Assembly (NCBI RefSeq): GCF_000350225.1
Contig: NW_005178873.1
Coordinates: 517,453 to 581,452, forward strand
Direction of reading: 5' to 3'
Length of the DNA stretch: 64,000 bases
Source of the DNA: Chondrus crispus
Taxonomy: Eukaryota; Rhodophyta; Florideophyceae; Gigartinales; Gigartinaceae
Positions 54,317 through 64,000 of the stretch are shown here, piece after piece. Every line of letters starts with the position of its first letter. Within the stretch, counting starts at the first letter, position 1. Below the pieces are notes generated by a model, which saw nothing but the letters and a program-made list of their open reading frames with translations, was not told where the DNA came from and made no database searches. The position numbers and the translations under genes were made by a program.

Positions 54317-56149
54317 ATGAACACCCACCGACTCCCTTCATCGCCGCATTCCTCGAAAATTGCTTTTCTAAGCACTCCTGTACCATTCCTACCACTGCAA
54401 CGTTCAAGGTTTCCGCACCTCTCCTCCAAGCGAATTCTGGTGCCCATCAGACGCCCACCTCGCCGCTGTAGTGCAGTAAACAAGCCTAACTGGACCGCAA
54501 GGATTCATGATACTCCTCCTGACTTTGATTCTCAATTGTCCTCGGCAGAATCAGGCGTTGCGGGGTGGTTGTCCCGGGCGCTCCAGCCAAAGATTTGGCC
54601 AGAGCGATTTCGAGTCGTCTTTCTATGTTTTGTATCCTTTATTATATGCAACTGCGATAGGATCAACATCTCTGTTGCGATTTTGCCAATGGCCAAATAC
54701 TACGGCTGGTCACAAACAACGGTTGGTGTTATTCAGTCAGCCTTCTTCTGGGGCTACGTTCTTACTCAGATTCCTGGCGGTTATCTTGCGGACAAGTATG
54801 GCGGAAAACAAGTTCTAGCAGCTGGTGTGGTCGTGTGGTCCGCCATGACAATTCTAACTCCTCTCGCCGCGTCGACCAACCTTGGAGTTTTGCTTTTAGC
54901 TCGAGCGCTTCTTGGAGTTGGAGAGGGAGTAGCCATGCCGGCTATGAACAACATGATATCTAAGTGGGTTCCGGAAACGGAACGTTCGAGGTCTCTCTCC
55001 CTAACTTACAGCGGAATGTACCTGGGATCCGTTGTTGGCTTGTTGCTGTGCCCTGCGTTTATCGTTTCTTTTGGATGGCAAAGTGTTTTCTACTTCTTCG
55101 GGGCCCTGGGTTTCTTCTGGTGGGCAGCATGGCAGTTTTGGACAAAGTCAACACCGGAGCTTTCAACCACGATGTCAGAAAAAGAGAGAGCTTATATCAA
55201 CTCAAAAATGCGGGCAGGCGCTGCTAACAAGTCAAGCCTGCCAACTTCGGTACCATGGAAATTACTGTTTAGCAAGAAGGCAACATGGGGAATTATAATC
55301 GCCCACTTCTGTGCCACATGGGGTTCGTTTTCCAATGCGTTCTTTTCATCGCGAGGGAGCTACAATGAGACCGTTTGTGCACCCGTGCATGTACATTCTC
55401 GAAATTGTTTCATTATTCAAGGCACCTCTAACCTCTAACCTCTTCCCATGATTCCTCGTTCCTGGACGTTTTCGATGGATTTGGACTTGGTGTGCCTCTC
55501 TTAGGTTATTTTGTGCTTCTCATCTGGCTTCCAACATACTTCAATCAGCAACTAGGATTTGACCTTGCGGCTTCTTCTTTCTTGTCGGTCATGCCGTGGT
55601 TAGCAATGTTCGTTTCTGCAAACGCCGGTGGTTTCATTGCAGATGCGATGCGTGCTCGTAACATATCAATTACTACTGTCAGAAAGACAATGCAATCCAT
55701 CGGTTTTCTTGGTCCGGCTGCTTTCCTCGCCCTTGTCTCGACCACAACTGATCCTGCAATGGCAGTAACATATATGACGACCGCCCTGGCTCTTGGCTCC
55801 TTTTCTCAAAGTGGCGTGTATGCCAACCACCAAGATATCGGCCCGGCCTTTTCAGGAATATTGCTTGGCATTAGGTGAGTCATTCCCATTCGCTCTTTCC
55901 TCACCACAAGTCCGCTTTGTGGCAATCGGCCTCTGACGAAGTCTACAATCCTTTCCACTGTCCGTGGCGACGAACGCGCACTGCAGCAACACCGGCGCTG
56001 CTATCCCTGGCATTGTTGGCGTCGCACTTACAGGCTACATCCTGGACACGACCGGTTCTTGGTCGCTTGTTTTTGGGATTGCAATTTTCTTTTACCTCTT
56101 TGGTACCGTGGCTTACAATGCTCTGGGTACTGGTGAGCGGGTGTTTTGA
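54317..56149 (+). CDS. MFS anion:sodium/phosphate symporter (plastid ANTR-like), two introns
   Basis: The exons are 54317-55322, 55505-55874 and 55987-56149. Intron 1 (55323-55504) is phase 1 and joins CATWG to YFVLLIWLPTYF. Intron 2 (55875-55986, GTGAGT...GCAG) is phase 2 and forms AGC at the junction to give LGIS-NTGAAIPG. The product is about 512 residues of the MFS anion:cation symporter family (SLC17-like; plant ANTR1 phosphate transporters). Twelve membrane segments are expected. Family motifs visible are NCDRINISVAILPM, GYVLTQIPGGYLADKYGGK and NHQDIGPAFSGILLG. The N-terminal 80 residues are Ser/Arg/Pro-rich and could be a plastid transit peptide; in plants ANTR proteins sit in the chloroplast inner envelope or thylakoid. 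The stop at 56149 is 203 bp from the MYB stop (convergent). Confidence 0.9.
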
Positions 56150-56352
56150 GGTTTATTCGTCAAAAGAATTATTTATCAGTTGTAAAGGAACTAACTCTCG
56201 CAAGATAGGAGAGATAAACTACATGTAGCCCGACTGCACCGTCTCCATGTTGTCCAAGACGCTAGGGCGTTTTCCAGATTGCTTATCAAGGCCGCTATAT
56301 CCTCGGTCAATTTATACACAAGTGTTTTCTAAGCTCTATTCCCATCCTATTC

Positions 56353-59300
56353 CTATCTCCGGGCTGAATCTGGGGTTGGCCCCAAAAACAAATCAATAGA
56401 ATTGACAATGTCCCTAGTGTGGGTCCCAAGCCTTCCAATGCTTCCTTCACGTTGCGCACTCGTGCTCCCAAAAGGAGGTTGTTGTGGAGTAGCCCAAAGT
56501 TCTCTTGGGGTCGCAGGCGACTTCAGGGGAGTAATTACTGGTCCAACAAATTCCTCGTGGTTGCGGTGAAAATCGTTTTGAATAGGTGTCAGCGCTAGGC
56601 CTCGAATCTTGAACTCAGAGTCTCCAAGTCTCTTGACAATACTGCTGTCGCGGAAATCCGGAGGATCTCCTCTGTCGGCTGATGCAAAGCCTCGTCTTGC
56701 CCTCGCTGCTGTTGGCGGCGATGAAAAGAAAGAAGGAAGCACATCTCTGTTCCCGGTTGAGACTCTTGGTGGTGTGCTTCGAACCGGTACAGGGGTGTTT
56801 CCCGCGGCAGCAAATGCGCTGCTCAAGTTGGACTCAAACGGTGATGGAAGCGTCCCGCCGAGACCTCGAGTGCGGTTCTGAGGTGTTGTCCCGAATAATC
56901 CGCCTGGTGTAAACAGTCCACCTGGTCGACTACTCCCTGACATCAAAGCTCTGGGAACTGAATTAGGAGAAGACGCGAAGAACAGCGATCCCGGGGATTT
57001 GCCCATTGGGGTAATGCCCAGCAATCCCTGGTCCACACCTAATCGTCGGAGCATGGATCCACCCGATGGGCTCTCCATCGTATGAGACAAAGGTTCACGG
57101 AGAGCAGAGAAGAAAGAATCTCTAGGTGGAGTGGAGAAGGGCAGAGCGGAACGCGTGCTTTTCGGAGCAGGTGACTTCATCCTGCTCTCAATATCATTCG
57201 CGAGGCCATGCTCTGACCCCTCCGCAACGGCTTTTAGGCCGCTTTCTTGAGTTTCGGCTTTCGAATCAACACTCGCTGCTATTGAGTGCTTCTTGGTCGG
57301 GCTATCGTAGTTTCCAGCGTTGTCTGGTTTGCTACCTTCTTTTCCAGGGATGACATTTCTTGCTTTTGGTGTCTGCAGCTTGAAATCCAATGTTTCGTCC
57401 TTCGGTGCTTCTGAGAGGCGCAGATTACCCGTTCTAATCCCGTCCGCGTGGGAGTTATGATTCGCGATGGCATTGGATGAGCTGTAGTCTCGTTTCTTCA
57501 CATTGTTATGATCGTTTGCAGTATTAGCTTGGCTCGTAGCCGAAGTCAAGGCCGTATGGACGTGAGCCCCTTCTTCGTCTTGCCGTGCCTTTTCTGGCTC
57601 TGTAGGCACAGCAGAAATCACCTTCGATACATTACCAGCTTCCTCATACTGTACATGTGTCCCTTCTTCGTTGCCGCTCTTCGACTTCTTACCTGCAACC
57701 GGGGACTTAAGTGATGTTGATGATGGTCTTTTTCGAGAGGCTGAGGTGTGACCACTGGCCTTCTTCGGAGTATTTGTGATATCGGTAAAGACATGGTTGG
57801 AAGGAGGGGAACTTTCGCTGCAACTCGGCAAGGCCGATGAATCCATTGATTTGTTAGGCTGGTCCGTGTGGGTGCGGTTTTGAACGACAAGTCTATTATC
57901 TAGTTTCGAGAAAGGGTCAGGACACGCAATATTGAAGCCCGACTGAACCACAAAAGTTGGGCGTGGGGCAAGTTTTTCTGCCTTGGCTGCTTTCGCGACA
58001 CTATGCCCTACCGAAGCAAGCTTCCTGAACCCTTGATTGCCGGCCGCGCGGTTGTTCTCACCATTCGTCGAGTGATTGGCTCTTCCCTTCGCCTTTTTGC
58101 CTTGCTTCTTGGTCGCTGCTCTCCGCTGCGTGGCATTGTAATGATTCTTGATAGCATTGTCAGTTCTGCCTGGGAGATACTTGGCGATCAAGGCCCATTT
58201 ATTTCCAATGCGAGAATGTGCTTCCTTGAGGATCTGCTCCTCTTCTTCAGTCCAGGGGTCCTTGTTGATCGCTGGGTTTAAGTGATTAAACCACCGTTCA
58301 CGACATTGCTTGCCTATTCGCCCCTGCAATTGTTTTGCAATCAAGCTCCACTTGTTCGCGCCTAACTCTTCAACGAGTCGCGTGATAGTGCTATCCTCAT
58401 GCTGAGTCCATGGCCCCTTTTTGAGACCAGGTTGAAGTACCTTCTGCCATCGATGCAAACACTGCACATCGTTTCTGTTGCTACCCGGAAAAGAACAGTT
58501 GAGTGCCTTGGCAATATTCTTCCAATTCTTCTCATTATGTTCCATGACAACGACACGCAGCATGTCATCTTCGTCTCTGGTCCAGCCACCTTTTGAAGAT
58601 CGACGGGTCGGGGGACGGTCCATCTGCGCTACGAGGCGCACTGCCTCGGCCGTGGACACTTTCTGTACAACTTTTCCCTTTGCACTTGGCGGCCGTGGTT
58701 TTCGACTAAGATGACTTCGCTTGGAAGATCCAGCGCCATTAAGCTGTTGTCCCGGTAAAATGAGAGCTGGTCGGTTGCCGCTAACAGCAGCAAGCCGCTC
58801 TTGCTGTTGAGCGTTCATCCTTCGCATAACGAGAATGCGCTCGTTGAAGGCCTGCTGACTGGCGAGTGCGTGGTCGTGTTGCTGTTGCTGCAGATTTGTC
58901 TGATAAAGGTTTTGCGGGATTTGCTGATGGGGGTAGGACTGGGGTAAAATGGGATGCTGGGGCACTCGCACTTGCTGATTTCCAGAACGAAAGCCAGGAG
59001 GGGTCACGATGAGATCGAGGTCACGATGTGGTTGAGAGGATGGTTGTCCAAACATGGGGGAATCCTCCTTGCCGTAGAGATCTTCTGGCATGAACATAAA
59101 CGGTGCATTCATGTTGGAGCCCATGTTGAAAGCGTTGAAGTTCATTGCATTTGACGGGTTAGATGGCATGGACATGGAAGGCAGCGCCATTGACAAGTTC
59201 GGGACGTTCATGGAGAGATCTGCGGTGGTGACCGGAACCTGGAGCGTATGGGTAGAGAAGGATGAGCCTGGTTGTGTATTGGACTGATCTTCGGTGGGAA

Positions 59301-59361
59301 GATTGTCGCGATCATTTGCGGAATCGATGCCGAGATGGGTGGCATTGGATTGCCTTTCCAT
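56353..59361 (-). CDS. Three-repeat (R1R2R3) MYB transcription factor
   Basis: The intronless frame encodes 1002 residues. Three MYB repeats occupy about residues 257-410. R1 has [19 protein letters not shown]2 has [19 protein letters not shown] with [20 protein letters not shown], and R3 has [16 protein letters not shown] with [20 protein letters not shown]. Such 3R-MYB proteins in plants and animals control G2/M and cell-cycle genes; target specificity is inferred from the repeats. The N-terminal region is Asn/Gln/Pro/Met-rich with polyglutamine-like runs ([14 protein letters not shown]). The C-terminal 500 residues are disordered and rich in S/TP sites, consistent with CDK regulation. The start ATG is in CTTTCCATG context on the opposite strand and is not preceded by an in-frame alternative. 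Confidence 0.93.
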   Translation of the reverse strand: MERQSNATHLGIDSANDRDNLPTEDQSNTQPGSSFSTHTLQVPVTTADLSMNVPNLSMALPSMSMPSNPSNAMNFNAFNMGSNMNAPFMFMPEDLYGKEDSPMFGQPSSQPHRDLDLIVTPPGFRSGNQQVRVPQHPILPQSYPHQQIPQNLYQTNLQQQQHDHALASQQAFNERILVMRRMNAQQQERLAAVSGNRPALILPGQQLNGAGSSKRSHLSRKPRPPSAKGKVVQKVSTAEAVRLVAQMDRPPTRRSSKGGWTRDEDDMLRVVVMEHNEKNWKNIAKALNCSFPGSNRNDVQCLHRWQKVLQPGLKKGPWTQHEDSTITRLVEELGANKWSLIAKQLQGRIGKQCRERWFNHLNPAINKDPWTEEEEQILKEAHSRIGNKWALIAKYLPGRTDNAIKNHYNATQRRAATKKQGKKAKGRANHSTNGENNRAAGNQGFRKLASVGHSVAKAAKAEKLAPRPTFVVQSGFNIACPDPFSKLDNRLVVQNRTHTDQPNKSMDSSALPSCSESSPPSNHVFTDITNTPKKASGHTSASRKRPSSTSLKSPVAGKKSKSGNEEGTHVQYEEAGNVSKVISAVPTEPEKARQDEEGAHVHTALTSATSQANTANDHNNVKKRDYSSSNAIANHNSHADGIRTGNLRLSEAPKDETLDFKLQTPKARNVIPGKEGSKPDNAGNYDSPTKKHSIAASVDSKAETQESGLKAVAEGSEHGLANDIESRMKSPAPKSTRSALPFSTPPRDSFFSALREPLSHTMESPSGGSMLRRLGVDQGLLGITPMGKSPGSLFFASSPNSVPRALMSGSSRPGGLFTPGGLFGTTPQNRTRGLGGTLPSPFESNLSSAFAAAGNTPVPVRSTPPRVSTGNRDVLPSFFSSPPTAARARRGFASADRGDPPDFRDSSIVKRLGDSEFKIRGLALTPIQNDFHRNHEEFVGPVITPLKSPATPRELWATPQQPPFGSTSAQREGSIGRLGTHTRDIVNSIDLFLGPTPDSARR

Positions 59362-60700
59362 GCTCCCTGGACTCGATGGGGAGAGTTAGCGGTGATGATG
59401 TGGGTTGGTTGGACTGTTTGAATTTTCGGGAGTTCGTTTGCGAAAATGAGGAAGCCGTGGAGTTGTGACAGTAGGAATCGGGTCTTTATCCCGAGTCAAA
59501 AACCGATGCGATTCGCAGGGCTGTGAGGACTAGGTAGCTTCAGAAGCGAAACGTGGAAGCCAAATACCCTGGTCGTGTTAGCATTGTCGCGCTAAAGGGG
59601 CGAGGTTTGGAAGAAAGGAAACGAATTGGAGTCGTTTCGAGTGAAAGAGGCAGTTTTGTTAGGAAGACGAAGCGTTTGCAGCCCGTTGTGTGGTTATCCA
59701 AGTGAGAGGAGACAGAGACTTGGGAAAGGAAGAAGGAAGATGGGAAGGGGAGACTCTGAACGGGTAGTGTCACGGAATGGATTTGACACGATAGGTTGGA
59801 ATGAAGGGGATTGCCAGCGGTTCAAGGGGGAAAGGTCAAGAAAGGGGGATAGTTAGCGGCGACACAACAGGGGGAGGGGTAAAGGAGTGTAGAGGCTATT
59901 GGGAGGGCGAACGAGAAGTGTGAGTGGCGGCTGCGCTCAAGCAGGAGGGTGTTGACGTACGCGACACAGTTTTGGAGGGAGAGCCAGCTATTTGAAAATT
60001 CAAAAAGGATTTGTTTGTGTGCTCCTGGTTACGGGCTCTCACAGGCTCAATACGATCCATTCCTTGTCTCGCTCAATTGTCTACTCTGCACACCTTTGTG
60101 AACTCGCTCTGTGACAGGGCCCCAGCAGTGCACGAGTGAAGCCTTTTATCGCAAAGATGTGCAAAAGGGGTACTGTACAATGAAGCGAGGAAAGAAGGGT
60201 CCACAGAAGTTTAAACTTTCAAATTGGGCCCGGCAATTTTAAATATGGGTCAGTGGTCACTGATTTATCATCTGATCGAGCGGGCGCATCCCAGCAAATC
60301 TCACGTCATCTTGTTATTTTTAAATAATTTCGATGCTCCCTTCAAATGCGACGTGATCGGGAGTTTCGTTGCACCCCGTGGGACCCGTTTTCTTTTGCCA
60401 ATTTCTGTTGTATGCGGCAAAATTGGTCCGAAGAGAAGAGTAGGGCCCCAAAGTTTGTGGCATCGGGGCAGATATCAAAGAAATTCTCGAAAATAAGACT
60501 TTTCCCGCCAGTGTCGAGAAGTTATGTTTCTTTCAAAATTCACGATTCCCGCATCTTTCCTGCCGTTACACACTTTGTCCAATGGATCTGCCTGCCATCG
60601 TTGGTGTAAGAGAAAGAAGACTTAGCAGAGGTATTCTCTGATTCCGGATCAATCGTCGTTTGCCCCACAGCCCCCACGCCACGCGCATTGCTACATGCGA
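59362..60700. other. Upstream region of MYB; no gene seen
   Basis: About 1.3 kb with purine-rich (GGGAAGGGG/AGGAAG) stretches at 59700-59900 and AT-rich stretches further out. No recognisable frame. Confidence 0.4.
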
Positions 60701-62436
60701 TGTTGCGTCCACCGCCATGCGCGCACTGTGCCGCAGCATTTCGTTTCTAATTACCTTCCCCACACGTCCAGACTCACGCCTATTCCGTGTTCTTGCAACG
60801 CTCTTCTTTCTCAATGCCGTGTTCCATTCTTCCACCTTATTGGCGACGAGGCTCCCCCTTCCGGAATGTGTGCCGTGAAGACGAAAATAGCGTACAAGAA
60901 GGAACTGTACTTGCGATCGATATTCTTCGCCTCCCTACGATCAAGGGCTTATCGTCATTTACTTACGTCACAAGCAGCCCAATTTAAAATCTTTGTCTTG
61001 TGTGTGAAGTGCAGCATCTCTGCATGCCAAAGCATAGCTCGACAGCAGAAAAACATCTACAGGGCACCCCTGCATCATAGTGACAGAAACGTAGAAACCT
61101 ACCATCTCGCAGCCCTACCGAATGAACACAAGAGGTACCGTATCTATTCGAACCGTAAGACACTTCAAAACCCCTCTGCGTTTTCAACAAAAGTAGTATC
61201 GATGCAAGGACACCTGTTGACATCATCATTGACACCGACAACCTGTTGCAACCACAACTCGTCGCCAGTAAATTCTGTGTAGAGGTACACAGCAATTGCA
61301 ACCTCTCTCATTACCGCTGTTGGCCCTATTATCGTTAACCTCAACTGCGGGTGTGACTTGTACTTGTTGAAAAGCGGAAATGATGACAGCCGCCAAATGG
61401 GAGTGGGATGAGCGATTGTTCTGAGGTACACCATGTTAACTTGCTGGTGAGGTATGCAGGACATATGTCAGCAAGAGCACCACTCCCTCTTGATTCTTAT
61501 GAAAACCGTAGAGATGCAATAGTAGAACTGCAACCGTGGAGCTGCAACCGTAGAGCTGCCGCACTTCCCGGGTGCAGTGCATATGGTTCTTTCAACTCTT
61601 TCTTGCGACAAGAAGGGCTGAGAGAAGAGTTGAACACGCCCGGCACAAGTGTCTAGAAGCGACACCATTGTCGTCATGACTGGGCCTGCTGGCATTTACT
61701 GTATAGGAGCAGACGCATGGGATCTAGGCGGGTTCTTCCAACGTTGCCATATCCTAGATGATGAATCAAGGCGCGAACTAGATGTATACCAGGACCATTC
61801 CTGGCCAAGGCAAAAGCTTTTCGTCAGAACAACGGACGGCTTGTCCCAAATTGCGCTACAAAATGAACAAATGCAGCTCCTAGGTTCTGTGTATGCGCCG
61901 CATGCGACAATCGGAGCGAACGCACGTGTGTCAAACTGCAGGAATGCGCGCATGTACGATAGGCGACTCAGAATGTGTGGTTGAGGGCAGGAGGCGAAAG
62001 GCAGTCGTCAGGTTGTGAGGATGCGTGCAGTTGACAGTGTGGCCTACTAGAGCATTCAAGGAAGGACGAATCCGCCGTGTCGCAGTTTTGCAAGCTAGGC
62101 TTTCGTTCAACGCGACGATCTCCGCCAGCTGTAGCGGGCGCGATGTGGGCGGCAAGCTTTGCGTGGGCGTGTGCAACGACCGTTATCATGGGGACATGGA
62201 CACATGCATGCATGCGCATGGTGCAAACTTTGCACACGACTTGCAATACTCGGCACAGGCAGGAGGGCACAATCATGGCGCCCACGGCACTAGGTGGGCC
62301 TGGGCCTGAGGCGTGCAGATTCCGCACAGTCGCATGCCGCCGTAAACGAATGGGCTCGCCCCCATTTGAAGGGTGCATGCCGCTCTCTCACGTGCCGTAG
62401 GTCGGGTGGGTGTGGCACGTATGGCAAAACGGTTTA

Positions 62437-62620
62437 TTGACAAGCAGGGAGAATCCGGTGTGAATATTGTACAGTACAGTGTAGTGATATTGGTTGTATT
62501 GACAAGCAGGGAGAAGCCCTGCTTGTGAATATAGTAGTGATGTTACAAGGGTACGGTAGATGTATTGACAAGCAGGGAGAAGCCCTGCTTGTGAATACAG
62601 TTGTACGGTACCAAGGTAAA
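62437..62620. repeat. Three-copy 62-66-bp tandem repeat with an internal hairpin
   Basis: Each unit begins TTGACAAGCAGGGAGAA (starts 62437, 62499 and 62565). In copies 2 and 3 the unit contains CAAGCAGGG-AGAAG-CCCTGCTTG, a perfect 9-bp stem with a 5-base loop. In copy 1 the second arm is changed (TCCGGTG), so the stem is lost there. Each copy is followed by diverged GTACAGT/GTACGGT words. Confidence 0.85.
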
Positions 62621-62687
62621 GGCGGGTTGTTGCATATTATTTATCAATTTACAACAGCGCTGAGACCCGGAGAAGAGAGGAGGGAGA

Positions 62688-62718
62688 GAGAAGGGGGAGA
62701 GAAGGGGGAGAGAAGGGG
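62688..62718. repeat. GGGGGAGAGAA tandem repeat
   Basis: Three 11-bp units of GGGGGAGAGAA type lie in tandem after an AG-rich run; a simple purine minisatellite. Confidence 0.8.
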
Positions 62719-62982
62719 AGGACGAGGAGGCTTTTCTGGGCCGTGACTGTCACGGTACAGTCGTACGGTAACCGTACATGCTACGGTACTGTACACCTGG
62801 CGTTCCGCTTTCTGTAATGCAATCTCCCAGGTGAGTGCTTTTTGCCAAAAAACAAGTGCATTTGTTCGGTGAGAGGATTTTCGGCGATTGGTGCGCCATA
62901 ACTGGTTGCCGACATGGCACCACTCGCAAGACCAGTGAGGTGGCGCGGCGGTCTGGGTGCGTCTCGGCCCACTGCCAGCCGG

Positions 62983-63040
62983 GCCACTCTCGGCCGGCCA
63001 CTCTCAGCCGGGCCACTCTCAGCCGGGCCAGTCTGCGCCC
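62983..63040. repeat. 15-bp GC-rich tandem repeat (about four copies)
   Basis: GGCCACTCTCAGCCG-type units repeat about four times with small changes, immediately upstream (in genome coordinates) of the C2-protein 3' end. Confidence 0.8.
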
Positions 63041-63234
63041 GGACACCGCGAGGTGCTGTCCAACCAACCCTCGTTCTCGTTCTCCACACTGTACACTACT
63101 ACTGTACCCTTGTCCCCCGTGCCGCACCTCAGACCTCGAAAACTGTTTTTTACGTCCCGTCCACCCCCCCGCCAAGCGGCGGGCGGACAAAAGCAAATCG
63201 CGATAAAGCATCGTCTACATTGAATATCAATCTA

Positions 63235-64000
63235 CTAGGCCTCCTCCTCCTCCGCGGCCTCCCCGTAGTCGCCGTCGTCATACACCTTGTCCTCGTGCTC
63301 CTCGGCCTCCCTTGTCGCGGGCGCGGGCGCGGGTGCGGGCTCGGAGCGCTTGGCGGCCTGCGGGTAGCCCTCTGCCGGCGCGTCCTCCTCGGCCTTGCGG
63401 TCGTCGTCCGAGTCGCTGGACGACTTGCCGCCGCCCTTCCACCACGGGCGCTTCTTGCGCTCGCCGTCGTCGCTGTCGCTGTCGTCGCCGCCGGCGCCGT
63501 CGTCGCCGTCGGCCCTAGCTGCGGCCTCCTTCTTTTTTTTTTTCTTGTGGTGGTTGACGGCGAGCGCGGTCAGGCCCGCGCCCACGGCGGCGACCCCGAC
63601 GCCGCCGGCGATCTTCTTCTTCTTGGACCAGTTGGACGGGCCGTGCCCGGTCTTGTCGGCCGTGACGATGATGCGCAGCGAGCCGGAGCCGTTGACGATG
63701 GGGAAGTCGCCCTGCGCCTTGTCCTTTTCGCGGACGGTCTCGAGCAGGACGCCCGCGGAGCCGAGGGCGGGGACGCCCGGCGCGCCCGTGTCGAACACGA
63801 AGAAGGTGAGGTAGGTGGGCTCCGGCTTGCCCGCGGCGACCAGCGCCTTGATGTTGGCCGTGAGGTCCAGCTGGTGCTCGTGGTTCCACACGGCGGACTT
63901 GCCCCCCGTGGTGGCGTCCGTCTTGTACAGCTCGTTGGTGATGTCGCCGTCGAAGCACACGACCACGAACGGGTACAAGCCGCCCACGCCCGCCGCGGAC
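63235..64000 (-). CDS. C2-domain-like protein with acidic tail, 5' partial
   Basis: The minus strand is open to the window edge; the N-terminus is beyond base 64000. The visible start reads GGLYPFVVVCFDGD, followed by YKTDATTGGKSAVWNHEHQL, matching the C2-domain pattern (xDPYVxV...T...NPxWNE). TYLTFFVFD and GSLRIIVTAD fit later beta-strands. The calcium-binding aspartates are not all present, so calcium dependence is uncertain. A Lys-rich stretch (SKKKKIAGGVGVAAVGAGLT) contains a short hydrophobic glycine-rich segment, then HHKKKKKK. The C-terminal 100 residues are highly acidic, with repeated Asp/Ser (GGDDSDSDDGERKKRPWWKG; DDRKAEEDAPAE). C2 proteins often bind membranes. Confidence 0.75.
   Translation of the reverse strand, partial: SAAGVGGLYPFVVVCFDGDITNELYKTDATTGGKSAVWNHEHQLDLTANIKALVAAGKPEPTYLTFFVFDTGAPGVPALGSAGVLLETVREKDKAQGDFPIVNGSGSLRIIVTADKTGHGPSNWSKKKKIAGGVGVAAVGAGLTALAVNHHKKKKKKEAAARADGDDGAGGDDSDSDDGERKKRPWWKGGGKSSSDSDDDRKAEEDAPAEGYPQAAKRSEPAPAPAPATREAEEHEDKVYDDGDYGEAAEEEEA

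Larger units (their letters stand above)
60701..63234. other. Mostly non-coding region with minisatellites
   Basis: No assignable gene. A + frame at 60695-61282 and one with an in-frame ATG at about 61676-61984 (containing WDLGGFFQRCHILDDESRRE) are open but unrecognised. The tandem repeats at 62437-62620, 62688-62718 and 62983-63040 are listed separately. Confidence 0.35.

Noticed and set aside
59262..59856. Short frames upstream of MYB
   Set aside because: Overlap the MYB start or its purine-rich leader; no motif and too short.
60695..61282. 195-codon plus-strand frame
   Set aside because: No recognisable domain and no paralogue visible; mixed composition with scattered cysteines looks like chance.
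1..64000. tRNA, rRNA or snRNA genes
   Set aside because: T-loop-like words (for example near 15707 and 36630) lack the rest of a cloverleaf; none could be folded convincingly by eye.

Overview
This is nuclear DNA of a eukaryote with compact genes, few introns and short intergenic spacers. Where introns occur they are 110-182 bp with GT..AG borders. The gene set includes a TEY-type MAP kinase, COQ9, the SAGA adaptor ADA2, a Bet1-like SNARE, eIF2-gamma, a three-repeat (3R) MYB, a C2-domain protein and an anion:sodium-symporter-type transporter with a basic N-terminal extension as seen in plastid ANTR proteins. The compact genes, plastid-type transporter and gene islands separated by decayed transposons fit a red alga, perhaps a florideophyte. 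That placement is inference; no rRNA or organelle marker is present to prove it. Layout: (1) bases 1-10.6 kb are a gene island with a tandem-p27-zinc-domain protein (5' partial), MAPK, COQ9, ADA2 (-), Bet1-like SNARE and a B-box-like zinc protein. ADA2 and the SNARE are divergent across a GC-box-like repeat. (2) About 10.6-50.2 kb is a transposon and pseudogene graveyard. It holds broken host-gene pieces (ELP2, a phosphotransferase/APH-like kinase, a NUP35-type nucleoporin), two copies of a piggyBac-like family (one carrying a YqaJ-type nuclease region), at least two Ty3/gypsy elements with pol plus gag-protease and LTR fragments, a solo LTR, and three pogo/CENP-B-type relics. (3) 51-59.4 kb is a second gene island: eIF2-gamma (+), pfkB kinase (-), ANTR-like transporter (+) and 3R-MYB (-). 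(4) 59.4-63.2 kb is mostly non-coding with minisatellites, then a C2-domain protein (-) running off the right edge. The host genes are ordinary housekeeping and regulatory functions (signalling, ubiquinone biosynthesis, chromatin acetylation, vesicle fusion, translation initiation, transport, cell-cycle transcription) and do not form one pathway. The most distinctive object is the piggyBac-like family. Its inverted ends begin CCCTAATGC, the complete copy is flanked by ATAT on both sides, both copies carry subterminal palindromes, and the longer copy has a YqaJ-like exonuclease region between the DDE-type core and the C-terminal cysteine-rich region. It lies broken by a Ty3 LTR insertion (15.65-18.9 kb). 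A short internally deleted relative sits nested inside a pogo-like element (47.7-50.2 kb).
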